DNA of 64,000 nucleotides, from NCBI GenBank assembly GCA_019634575.1, contig JAHCAY010000002.1, forward strand, positions 763,907 through 827,906. Reading direction: 5' to 3'. The translations under genes and the position numbers were made by a program. The notes beneath the pieces were generated by a model, which saw only the letters and a list, made by a program, of their open reading frames with translations, did not search any database and was not told the origin of the DNA. Positions 57,394 to 64,000 of this stretch are shown here, piece after piece (the stretch's first letter is position 1; each line of letters opens with the position of its first letter). The DNA comes from Candidatus Didemnitutus sp. GTDB lineage: Bacteria; Verrucomicrobiota; Verrucomicrobiia; Opitutales; Opitutaceae.

Positions 57394-59019
57394 ATGAAAA
57401 CGCTCCCGGCACCTCACGTTTTGATGCGCCAATGGCTGCACGATCCGCAGGCCATCACGGTAGCTGCGTTCGCGGTTTCCGCCCTGTTTCTGGTCATCGC
57501 GGGATGGCTGATTCAGCGAAATCTCCGCCACAACGAGCCGGGGTTGCGCCTCCCGCTGGCGCTCCCTTTTGCCCTCGCGATCTCTGCCTCCGGTCTGTTC
57601 GGGGCGATCCGGTTGCCCTCACCTTGGGGATACGGTGTCGGGGCCGTCCTGTGCGCGCTGGCGGGCGGATTATTCTACTATGCGGACCATCGCCGCTACG
57701 TGCGCGACCCCGCTGGCAAGGTGGTGGCGGACCGGTGGCAAATCGTGTTGGCGTTCGCCGGATTCAGATGGACGCGGGACAAGGCCAACCGGCACTTCTT
57801 CTTCTCCGGTGACACCGGTTCCGGCAAAACCTCCGGCATGAACGGCCTGCTCGCCGACCTGATGCGGCGCAATCCCACGCTCGGCGGCGTGGTCATGGCG
57901 AACAAGGGCGACGAGTGGTTTTACCTCGAATGGCTCGCGAAGAAGTATGGCCGCGAGCACGACATCATCCGCCTGCGTCCGCGGTTGGTCGGCGAGCCAG
58001 GCAAGGCAATCCACCGTCTGAACGTCACGGGAGACGCCCGACTGCCGTTCACGACCCGCGCGCGGATTTTGGTCGATACGGCCGCCGCCTTGAATCCGAA
58101 AGATGAAAAAGGCTTCTTCAAAGTGAAGGGCGCCGCCCACATCGGGCGGGCCTTTGAATTGCTCGCCGACATCGGCCGGCCAACGACCGCGACCAACGCC
58201 TACGACCTGCTGACCTCGGAAAGGGAGCTGAAGGCGGCGCTGGAAAAGCTCACGGAACTGGAGCCGACCGAGCGCCGTATTCGCCTCGCCGAGACCTTGG
58301 AGCAGACCTACCTGAAGCATGAGGCGAAGGAGCAGCGGGCTGGCGAGATCGGCACCTCCCAGAACTACCTCGAATACCTCGGCACGGCCGAAATCGCTGA
58401 AATTTTCAGCTCCAACGAGCCCGACACCTGCACCATGGCCGACGTCGATAAGGGCAAAATCTTCTGCATCGACGTGCCCCAGGACTACACCACGGAGCGG
58501 CAGTATGTGTTCACCGTCATTAAGCTTCTCCTCTACCGGCACGCTCTCCGGCGCTACGCACTACCCCCTTGGGAGAAGTATGCGCTGAACCAGCTCGTCT
58601 ATGTGGGCGACGAGTTCCAGAACGCCATCACCGCCAGCCACGACGGCACCAGCGACTTCAACGTCATCGACCGGCTCCGCGATTGCATGCTCATGCTGGT
58701 CGTGTCCGCGCAGGCCTTCGAGTCGTTGATTCCGCCTCAAACCAAGGAACAAGCCGAGGTTCTGGCCCTCAATCTTAAGAACCTCGTGATGTATCGGGCC
58801 GCGTCCGAGGCCGACGCTCTCCGGTGTGCGAACGCGCTGGGTAAACACTGGGTTGAGCGTGCCACCCGGACCGTGCATTTGGACCATACGGCCCACACGT
58901 ATCAGCGGGTGGAGGAGTATCGGATCAAGCCGCACGAGTTCCGGAGCCTGCCCGACCACACCGCTGTTGTGCGTCACTGCACGAATGGCTTCAAAAAAGT
59001 CTCCCTCCGGCCGTCCTAA
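57394..59019 (+). CDS. TraD/VirD4-type coupling protein
   Basis: This 541-residue T4SS coupling protein has two N-terminal membrane helices (AAFAVSALFLVIAGWLI; YGVGAVLCALAGGLFYY), Walker A GDTGSGKTS at residues 139-147 and the TraG/VirD4 segment QLVYVGDEFQNAIT (Walker B-like). It brings the relaxase-DNA complex to the T4SS. The ATG at 57394 is adjacent to a GTG at 57391; either could be used. Confidence 0.92.
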   Translation: MKTLPAPHVLMRQWLHDPQAITVAAFAVSALFLVIAGWLIQRNLRHNEPGLRLPLALPFALAISASGLFGAIRLPSPWGYGVGAVLCALAGGLFYYADHRRYVRDPAGKVVADRWQIVLAFAGFRWTRDKANRHFFFSGDTGSGKTSGMNGLLADLMRRNPTLGGVVMANKGDEWFYLEWLAKKYGREHDIIRLRPRLVGEPGKAIHRLNVTGDARLPFTTRARILVDTAAALNPKDEKGFFKVKGAAHIGRAFELLADIGRPTTATNAYDLLTSERELKAALEKLTELEPTERRIRLAETLEQTYLKHEAKEQRAGEIGTSQNYLEYLGTAEIAEIFSSNEPDTCTMADVDKGKIFCIDVPQDYTTERQYVFTVIKLLLYRHALRRYALPPWEKYALNQLVYVGDEFQNAITASHDGTSDFNVIDRLRDCMLMLVVSAQAFESLIPPQTKEQAEVLALNLKNLVMYRAASEADALRCANALGKHWVERATRTVHLDHTAHTYQRVEEYRIKPHEFRSLPDHTAVVRHCTNGFKKVSLRPS

Positions 59020-59043
59020 TCGCCTATACTACACCTTCGTTCG

Positions 59044-59319
59044 ATGAACCCCCAAAAGAGCCCTGAAATCACCGTCCAAACCCTGCTCGCCCTCCGCAAG
59101 GAAGAGGACGCAGTCCGGCTGATCACCGAGCGCCTCCGGGTGAAGGAAATGGGCCCCGCCGACCATATCCGCACGAAACACGAGGTGAAAGCGTTCGTGG
59201 AGTCGGGTGATACCGCTGCCGCTGAAAAGCTACTACTCTCAGGAAGGGAGAGGGTGGCCTTGAACCAAGCGATGTCGGAAAAGATCGCGATTACCCAATC
59301 GCAAAAACAGCGGCTTTGA
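59044..59319 (+). CDS. Small ICE protein after the coupling protein (91 aa)
   Basis: This 91-residue helical protein has TVQTLLALRKEEDAVRLITE and AEKLLLSGRERVALNQAMSE. It is 24 bp downstream of the coupling protein on the same strand. No family recognised; it may be an accessory to it. Confidence 0.6.
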   Translation: MNPQKSPEITVQTLLALRKEEDAVRLITERLRVKEMGPADHIRTKHEVKAFVESGDTAAAEKLLLSGRERVALNQAMSEKIAITQSQKQRL

Positions 59320-59323
59320 GCCC

Positions 59324-59757
59324 TCAAATATCGAGGGCAGGCAAACTCCTAACGATCCTTAGCGTCTCCATACTCACGGTGACGATCCGCTGGAAAAGTT
59401 CCAGGGGGTAGCGCGCGTTGTTGGCCGTTTCAATTGCCCAAAGGTTGGCGTCGTTAACGAGCCCACTATCTTTGTCTTTGGATACAGATTGTCGATCCAT
59501 GACCCACTCGAGCGCAGGTTTACCATTCACGACATACTCATAGGCTTCAATCGGGATTCCCTGGATTGTTATGCGCTCGTTGTAGATGACTATGGATTTA
59601 TCAGCCACCGCCTTGCCGGCGGAGTCCTTGCTCTTACCAAACCTCATCTTCGTGACCCTAAAGTCTGCAGGCGATAATTCGCTCAACTTAGCGCTGCCAG
59701 TGTCTAGGCTTAAGTCAGAATAGAGCGGGACGGATTCATATCGCCGGTGCTTTTTGC
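59324..59757 (-). pseudogene. C-terminal remnant of a type ISP restriction-modification enzyme
   Basis: From ~59757 down to 59324 the minus strand encodes the C-terminus of a type ISP/DEAD-helicase restriction enzyme. Its motifs are YESVPLY, FRVTKMRFGK, IVIYNERITIQGIPIEAYEY, VNGKPALEWVMDR and SGLVNDANLWA, then LLQRIVTVS-like LELFQRIVTVSMETLRIVRS. An in-frame TAA upstream of this piece and the loss of the nuclease, helicase and methylase parts show it is a stump. It sits at the left edge of the ubiquitin-like module. Confidence 0.8.
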
Positions 59758-59857
59758 GCTGGGGTTAGCTCCCACCTCATTGCGGACCTATCGACCAGTC
59801 GCGGACTCAATTTTGCAGGTAAAGGATTCTAACCCAAAAAAAGAAATCAACGTAATC

Positions 59858-60112
59858 ATGAAACCGGAAAATAAACTCGTCACAATCATCGTCGAGGGCA
59901 CTCCGCACGAGTGGCCCAAGGACGAAGAAATCTCCTATGAGCAGGTTGTCACCTTGGAGGTGCCCGACTACGCTCAGCATCCTGACATCAACTATTCGGT
60001 AAAATATAAACGCGGTCACGGCAACAAACCCGAAGGCGTCTTGGTCAAGGGCGAGTCCGTGAAGGTCAAAGAGGGGATGGTATTCAGTGTTTCAGAAACT
60101 GGTCAGTCGTAA
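59858..60112 (+). CDS. Ubiquitin-like protein (multiubiquitin family, one domain)
   Basis: This 84-residue protein has the prokaryotic multiubiquitin-domain pattern: KLVTIIVEGTPHEWPKDEEI, SYEQVVTLEVPDY, YSVKYKRGHGNKPEGVLVKG and VKVKEGMVFSVSETG. It has one beta-grasp unit instead of tandem units and ends SVSETGQS, without a di-Gly tail. It is the first gene of a three-gene operon with an E1-like and a DUF6527 protein. Such sets are predicted ubiquitin-like conjugation systems, with defence suggested for some. The ATG at 59858 fits the domain start. Confidence 0.88.
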   Translation: MKPENKLVTIIVEGTPHEWPKDEEISYEQVVTLEVPDYAQHPDINYSVKYKRGHGNKPEGVLVKGESVKVKEGMVFSVSETGQS

Positions 60113-61268
60113 CCAGGACCTCCGGCGTCTCTACGAAAAGGGATACGCCATTGGTTTTGACACGAACAACTGCCTGATCGTCCGGGACGTGTTCTACCTC
60201 AATGGCACCCTCGCTTTGCGGCGAGGGGCGATTGTCGCCAAACTCGTATTCGTGGATAAAGAAGCCGTCCGTCAGGATGACCACCAGGTCTACTTTGCCG
60301 GTGAAATGCCGCACGGTTTGGATGGGAAACCAATCCCGAACTTCGGTGGCGGACCATGTCAGATCCACCTGTCGGCGGAAAACGCGGATGTCGTTGTCCA
60401 GCGATCATTTTCTAACAAGCCGAAGAAAACGGGCGCTTACGCGGATTTCTTCGAGAAGATAGAAAGTTACGTGGATCAGATCGCCGGGCCGGCGATGGCC
60501 AAGTTTGGCCGCGATGCCTCGCCCCTGACCCACAAGGCAAATACCGGACTGCCTCCGGACCCTATTTTCAAGTTTCCCGATACCCTGTCTTCGCGCGCCG
60601 GCATCTCGGACCTGCGCGAGATTTTCAAAGATGAGGTTGTCGCCATCATCGGTGTTGGTGGCACAGGTGCTTATCTTCTGGACCTGCTGGTAAAGACTCC
60701 GGTCAAGGAGATCAGGTTCTTCGACCTCGACGACTTCCACGTTCACAATGCCTATCGGTCCCCCGGCAAGCTGGAAGAGCATGAACTTGGTAAGCCCAAA
60801 ACCGAAGTCTATCTGAGTCGCTACGAGGGATTCAGGCATGGCCTCACGGCCCGGCAACTCCATGTCGGCTCCGATTCCGCCGCAGAGCTGGCTGGAGTCA
60901 CCTTTGCGTTCGTCTCGGTAGACAAAGGGTCGTCGCGCTCGGCGATTTTCGATGTTTTGATCGCTGGTAAAATCCCATTCATCGACGTGGGCATGGGTCT
61001 TAAACGGAAAGGAGATCCGCTTAGCGGGATGCTGAGAGTGACATACTACCCGGTAGACCGGGCTGAGGAAGTCCGCGCGAAAGGGTATGCTGAGATGTCT
61101 GACCCGGCGGATAATCTCTACCGCACGAACATCCAGATCGGTGAACTGAATGCCCTGAACGCCTGCCTTGCTGTGGTAAAATACAAGGAAGTCCGCGGCT
61201 TTTACGGTAACAATGAGCCGATGGACAACTACCTCTTCGATGTTTCCGACATGAAGGTCGCCTCATGA
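60087..61268 (+). CDS. ThiF/E1-like adenylyltransferase with N-terminal DUF6791-type domain
   Basis: This 393-residue protein starts at a GTG (60087), 26 bp inside the ubiquitin-like gene, preceded by GAGGGG. Residues 1-170 form the domain that normally precedes ThiF in these operons. Residues ~180-390 are the E1 fold with nucleotide loop GVGGTGA at 189-195 and FDLDDFHVHNAYRSPG at 212-227. It should adenylate the C-terminus of the ubiquitin-like protein. Only three Cys residues (29, 91, 360) are present; none is at the usual E1 catalytic site. The stop overlaps the next ATG. Confidence 0.87.
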   Translation: MFQKLVSRNQDLRRLYEKGYAIGFDTNNCLIVRDVFYLNGTLALRRGAIVAKLVFVDKEAVRQDDHQVYFAGEMPHGLDGKPIPNFGGGPCQIHLSAENADVVVQRSFSNKPKKTGAYADFFEKIESYVDQIAGPAMAKFGRDASPLTHKANTGLPPDPIFKFPDTLSSRAGISDLREIFKDEVVAIIGVGGTGAYLLDLLVKTPVKEIRFFDLDDFHVHNAYRSPGKLEEHELGKPKTEVYLSRYEGFRHGLTARQLHVGSDSAAELAGVTFAFVSVDKGSSRSAIFDVLIAGKIPFIDVGMGLKRKGDPLSGMLRVTYYPVDRAEEVRAKGYAEMSDPADNLYRTNIQIGELNALNACLAVVKYKEVRGFYGNNEPMDNYLFDVSDMKVAS

Positions 61269-61657
61269 AGTTTCGTCTTCAACGAGTCGAGTTCATGCCC
61301 AAGGAGATGCAGCCAGGCATACTCTACTACGCTGAGGAGTATGGAGCCGCGGCGCACCTATGCGCCTGCGGCTGTGGTTCGAAAATCCGCACCCCAATTG
61401 ACGACGCAGAGTGGTCTCTTGAGGAAGGGTCCGGAGGGCCGTCACTTTACCCGTCCGTGGGCAATTGGCAGAAGCCCTGTCGCTCACACTACTTTATCAA
61501 AAACGGGGCGATCATATGGTGCGGCCAGTGGACGGAGGAGGAGGTCAAAATGGGCCGGCGTCTTGAGCATCAGCGACGCGTCGCTCATTTGGATCGCAAA
61601 TCTCCGCGGAAGAAGCGCCGTCGCTTCTGGGATTGGATGCGCAGTCTGTTTCGCTGA
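61265..61657 (+). CDS. DUF6527 family protein (partner of multiubiquitin/ThiF)
   Basis: This 130-residue protein has the DUF6527 pattern: CACGCG, GPSLYPSVGNWQKPCRSHYF and IIWCGQW, with a basic C-terminus (SPRKKRRRFW). DUF6527 genes are found almost always with multiubiquitin and ThiF genes; a protease or deconjugase role has been proposed for the group, with a conserved Ser. It starts at ATGA overlapping the E1 stop. Confidence 0.85.
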   Translation: MKFRLQRVEFMPKEMQPGILYYAEEYGAAAHLCACGCGSKIRTPIDDAEWSLEEGSGGPSLYPSVGNWQKPCRSHYFIKNGAIIWCGQWTEEEVKMGRRLEHQRRVAHLDRKSPRKKRRRFWDWMRSLFR

Positions 61658-61740
61658 TGCATTTTCAGAAAGGGGATTTCACGTGAAACCGCTGACGTCG
61701 CCAAAATCATTGGCCGAGTAGATCGAAAATCTATAATTCC

Positions 61741-62613
61741 ATGCTGTGCGCAAACCGCCAACGCGATGCGGTCAAGGTTGTCGCCGCTCACACTGTCAAG
61801 CAAGACGGGCCATTTATTTGTCCAGAATGCTGTAAAGACGTGATCCTGAAAAAATGCCGGCTGAAAGTGGATCACTTCGCGCATCGTCCACCAGTGACTT
61901 GCCAGTATGGCTCCAAGGAGACTGAACAGCACCGAGCCTGCAAGACCGCCATTTTCGATGCTTTGGCCAAGTGCTCGAACGTCACTAAACTGGAATTGGA
62001 GCGACATCTGAAAGAGGTTCGCCCCGATGTAAGTTGCTATATCAGCGGCGTGCCCGTGGCTATCGAGGTGCAGCTCAGCGCACTTTCCTATGAGGCGATT
62101 CTCCGCCGAACTGAACACTACGCCCGCAAGAAGATATACGTGCTATGGGTTGCCCAGTGGACTCCGTCGCTTGACACTTCAGAGCGCTACAGTCCTCGGG
62201 TGTGGGAGAAATGGTGCCATGCCGCATATTTCGGACGCGTCTACTATTGGACGGCAGGGAGCACCGTGGTGCCTTATCATTTCGATTCGTGCCTGCTGGA
62301 TGTTCCTCTAAGCGAGTGGCACAATGAGAACGGTGATGAAATGAGCGCTGGAGGCTACACACGCTTTTCAAAGCGCTACCGCACACCCGCCAAGGGTCGC
62401 CCGCTGGATATTGCTCGGGATTTTGTGAAATGCGACCATGCAGGTTTTACTCGTGGGGTGATTGAAGTGCCCCAGTGCCGGATTTTTAAAGACCGTTACG
62501 GCAAATTCGACAATTTACGCATCAGACCCGCGGTTATCGAACCTGAAGTCGAAAGTGGCGCGGCACGAATACGCGGCGAAGATTTAGAGGAAGATGAATC
62601 CTGCCCTTGGTAA
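61741..62613 (+). CDS. CoiA-like nuclease-family protein
   Basis: This 290-residue protein has the competence CoiA-like layout: an N-terminal zinc-ribbon-like CPECCKDVILKKCRLKVDHF followed by AHRP, then a PD-(D/E)XK-type core with HRACKTAIFDAL, RPDVSCYISG and VAIEVQLSAL. CoiA proteins are restriction-type nucleases used in DNA uptake in Gram-positives; here it is more likely a defence or mobile-element nuclease. It is 83 bp after the DUF6527 gene on the same strand. Confidence 0.78.
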   Translation: MLCANRQRDAVKVVAAHTVKQDGPFICPECCKDVILKKCRLKVDHFAHRPPVTCQYGSKETEQHRACKTAIFDALAKCSNVTKLELERHLKEVRPDVSCYISGVPVAIEVQLSALSYEAILRRTEHYARKKIYVLWVAQWTPSLDTSERYSPRVWEKWCHAAYFGRVYYWTAGSTVVPYHFDSCLLDVPLSEWHNENGDEMSAGGYTRFSKRYRTPAKGRPLDIARDFVKCDHAGFTRGVIEVPQCRIFKDRYGKFDNLRIRPAVIEPEVESGAARIRGEDLEEDESCPW

Positions 62614-62632
62614 GGGTCAGCTCACAGGAATA

Positions 62633-62932
62633 TCAAGAGTCGTAGTCGAAGTTGATGTGAACGCCTAAGAGTTTGTCCGCATCACTCTTGTCCGTCAACT
62701 GGAGGACCACTGCATCGCCAAAGATTTGGTTGAATTCCTCTGCACTGAGTTCTTCGCGCATGCTGTCCAACGCATCTTGATTTATCGTCGCGATATATTG
62801 TTCGCCATCCCGTTCGGCGGTAGCTTTCGCTTCCCTGAAAAGGATCGAGCGCTGACGGGGATCCATATTGGAATACAAAAGACTATCGTGGAAAAGAAAC
62901 TGAACGTTGTGGTTCCACTTTGCCCTTAGCAC
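62633..62932 (-). pseudogene. C-terminal remnant of a DUF2326 protein
   Basis: The minus strand encodes the C-terminal ~90 residues of a DUF2326-type coiled-coil ATPase partner (QFLFHDSLLYSNMDPRQRSI; GEQYIATINQD; VVLQLTDK). The homology stops at about 62917 where an unrelated GC-rich sequence begins, so the N-terminal coiled coil is lost. DUF2326 proteins occur in ABC-three-component defence systems. The fragment forms the right edge of the defence module. Confidence 0.72.
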
Positions 62933-63619
62933 GATCAGGACCGGCCAGCACTCCGGTGTCCGCTCCGACTGCGGCTCCGGCCATTCGTTGCGGGCGGAGA
63001 CGGCTTGGCTCCGCGCTCACGGCCGCCTCTGGCGATTCGTCGTCCGAGCACGACCATTCGCCAGGATCGCTCCCGGTCGCAGGCTCTCCGGTCGCGACAC
63101 CGGCGGCCTTGCCGCGCTCCCGCTGCCGCCGACTCCTTCCTCCACTCCCGGCCTGTCGCCTTCGCTCCGCTCCCACACCTGCGCGCCGTCCGGTCCCGCT
63201 CGACCCCCAAGGGTGACGCTCAGACGCCGCTGGGCTGCCGGTGCTCGCTCTCGTTGCACCGCTCGCGCATCCGTAGTGTGCGAAGCCTGTCCCCTGTGGG
63301 CTGCCTGATTGTAGCACCTGCGCCGGCTGGCGGTCGGCGGCGCGAGCGCCTTGTTCACCATGCCACCCATGAAAGGGTGCCCGTCATGGTTCACCCCTAC
63401 GCTTCGCTCCGGGGCTCGCGCCTTCTCCGCGCTGCGCGCTCCGTCGCCCGTCCGCGCCTCAAGGTATTGCTCGCTGCGCTGCGCTCCACCTTGCGCGACG
63501 GTGCTGATCGTCGGCATCCCTCCGGGGCGGCCGATTTTCGGTTCGGCTCGGGTTGGGGTCCGCGTGGCGCGGCCCGCCACTATGCGCCCTCGTTGGGGCG
63601 CTTCAGAACAAGGAAAGTT
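62933..63619. other. GC-rich non-coding stretch before the DUF932 gene
   Basis: About 690 bp with high GC, pyrimidine-rich upper strand and no convincing gene; overlapping frames look like composition artefacts. AAGGAAAG at 63610-63617 is the ribosome-binding site of the next gene, so part of this region may be a long leader. Confidence 0.45.
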
Positions 63620-64000
63620 ATGAACTCGATTGAATCCGTTCCCGTTGCTCCCGCTCGCGTCTTTAAGGCGCTTTCGTCCGATGATCTCCGCCGCTGCGCT
63701 CCCTCGATCTTTGCCGAGCACGCCCGGCCGGGGGTGTCGTCCCGCTACACGTTCGTTTCCACCCAGCAGGTCGTTGCCCTGCTAGGTGCCGAGGGTTGGG
63801 AACCGGTGAAGGCGTCCGAGCAGCGGGTCAGGTTGGAGGACCGCATCGGTTTTCAGATGCACGAAATCCGCTTTGCCCGGCGGATTGACCTAGAGGCCGG
63901 GGCCTTTCAGGTCGGCAACACCCGCCCGGAAATGATCCTGCAGAACGCGCACGACGGCAGCCGGGCATACCGCATCGACGCGGGCCTGTATCGGTTGGTG
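63620..64000 (+). CDS. DUF932 family plasmid/phage-like protein, N-terminal part
   Basis: From the ATG at 63620 the frame stays open to the window edge (127 codons). The sequence RYTFVSTQQVVALLGAEGWE, GFQMHEIRFARR, MILQNAHDGSRAYRIDAGLY is typical of DUF932, which is common on plasmids, phages and ICEs. Function unknown; possibly element replication or anti-defence. The rest lies beyond 64000. Confidence 0.85.
   Translation, partial: MNSIESVPVAPARVFKALSSDDLRRCAPSIFAEHARPGVSSRYTFVSTQQVVALLGAEGWEPVKASEQRVRLEDRIGFQMHEIRFARRIDLEAGAFQVGNTRPEMILQNAHDGSRAYRIDAGLYRLV

Larger units (their letters stand above)
26765..64000. mobile_element. Integrative conjugative element (left part; runs past the window)
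   Basis: From just after tRNA-Met to the right edge, the gene content changes from core chromosome to excisionase-like, AbiE, T4SS, MobF relaxase, coupling protein, defence and DUF932 genes. The boundary next to a tRNA 3' end and the presence of an excisionase-like gene suggest integration at tRNA-Met, as for many ICEs. No integrase and no second copy of the tRNA 3' end occur in the window, so the right end and the exact att core are unseen. An integrated plasmid is the alternative. Confidence 0.7.

Noticed and set aside
62883..63721. Several frames on both strands in the GC-rich stretch
   Set aside because: Composition artefacts with no family features; the true gene starts at 63620.

Overview
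This window is high-GC DNA that looks like the chromosome of a Verrucomicrobiota bacterium of the Opitutaceae/Opitutus type. The evidence is the GC-rich codon use, the protein families (a GH106-like secreted rhamnosidase, a tricorn-type protease, an M3 oligopeptidase, DUF983, rpsB-tsf) and the GC-rich intergenic repeats. No 16S gene or database search was available, so the lineage is an inference.

Chromosomal part, about 1-26.8 kb. It opens with the end of a branched-chain amino-acid ABC transporter (livG partial, livF). Next come a secreted glycosidase, htpG, and a two-gene NTPase unit in which an AAA ATPase is followed by an AAA-TPR protein with a 105-bp tandem repeat. Then follows an unusual divergent pair of units: a MamK-like actin with a small partner gene, facing a tightly overlapping operon that starts with two RebB-family (R-body) genes. 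After it lie a frameshifted TonB-like gene, an M3 peptidase, a tricorn-like protease, a CnrY-CnrX-CnrH-like metal-sensing sigma unit, an aldehyde dehydrogenase, tRNA-Ser(CGA), DUF983, tsf, rpsB and an initiator-type tRNA-Met.

Integrative conjugative element (ICE), about 26.8 kb to beyond the right edge. It begins beside tRNA-Met with an excisionase-like gene, two paralogous 87/88-residue proteins, an AbiE toxin-antitoxin pair and small element-specific genes. An 8.4-kb cargo block (TetR, HlyD, DevC-like permease, ABC ATPase, cytochrome c', DnrO-like protein, TolC-like lipoprotein, outer-membrane phospholipase A) is bracketed by two direct repeats derived from a DUF6573 gene. From 40.5 to 52.8 kb lies a complete leftward type IV secretion operon (VirB2, 3, 4, 5, 6, 8, 9, 10 homologues and several lipoproteins). 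It has no recognisable VirB11; a Clp-type AAA+ ATPase and a LuxR regulator sit at its end. A MobF (TrwC-type) relaxase and a divergent TraD/VirD4 coupling protein follow, with a candidate oriT between them. No integrase is visible in the window.

Defence-like cargo, 59.3-62.9 kb. A three-gene ubiquitin-like conjugation module (one-domain multiubiquitin-family protein, ThiF/E1 fusion, DUF6527 protein) and a CoiA-like nuclease are bracketed by C-terminal stumps of two other defence genes: a type ISP restriction enzyme on the left and a DUF2326 protein on the right. This looks like a turnover hotspot for defence genes within the ICE. The window ends in a DUF932 plasmid/phage-type gene.

The strongest candidates for an undescribed system are the ubiquitin-like module in its remnant-flanked hotspot and the R-body/actin-like divergent locus. 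A palindrome-plus-tail DNA element found upstream of four ICE transcription units may be a shared control site.
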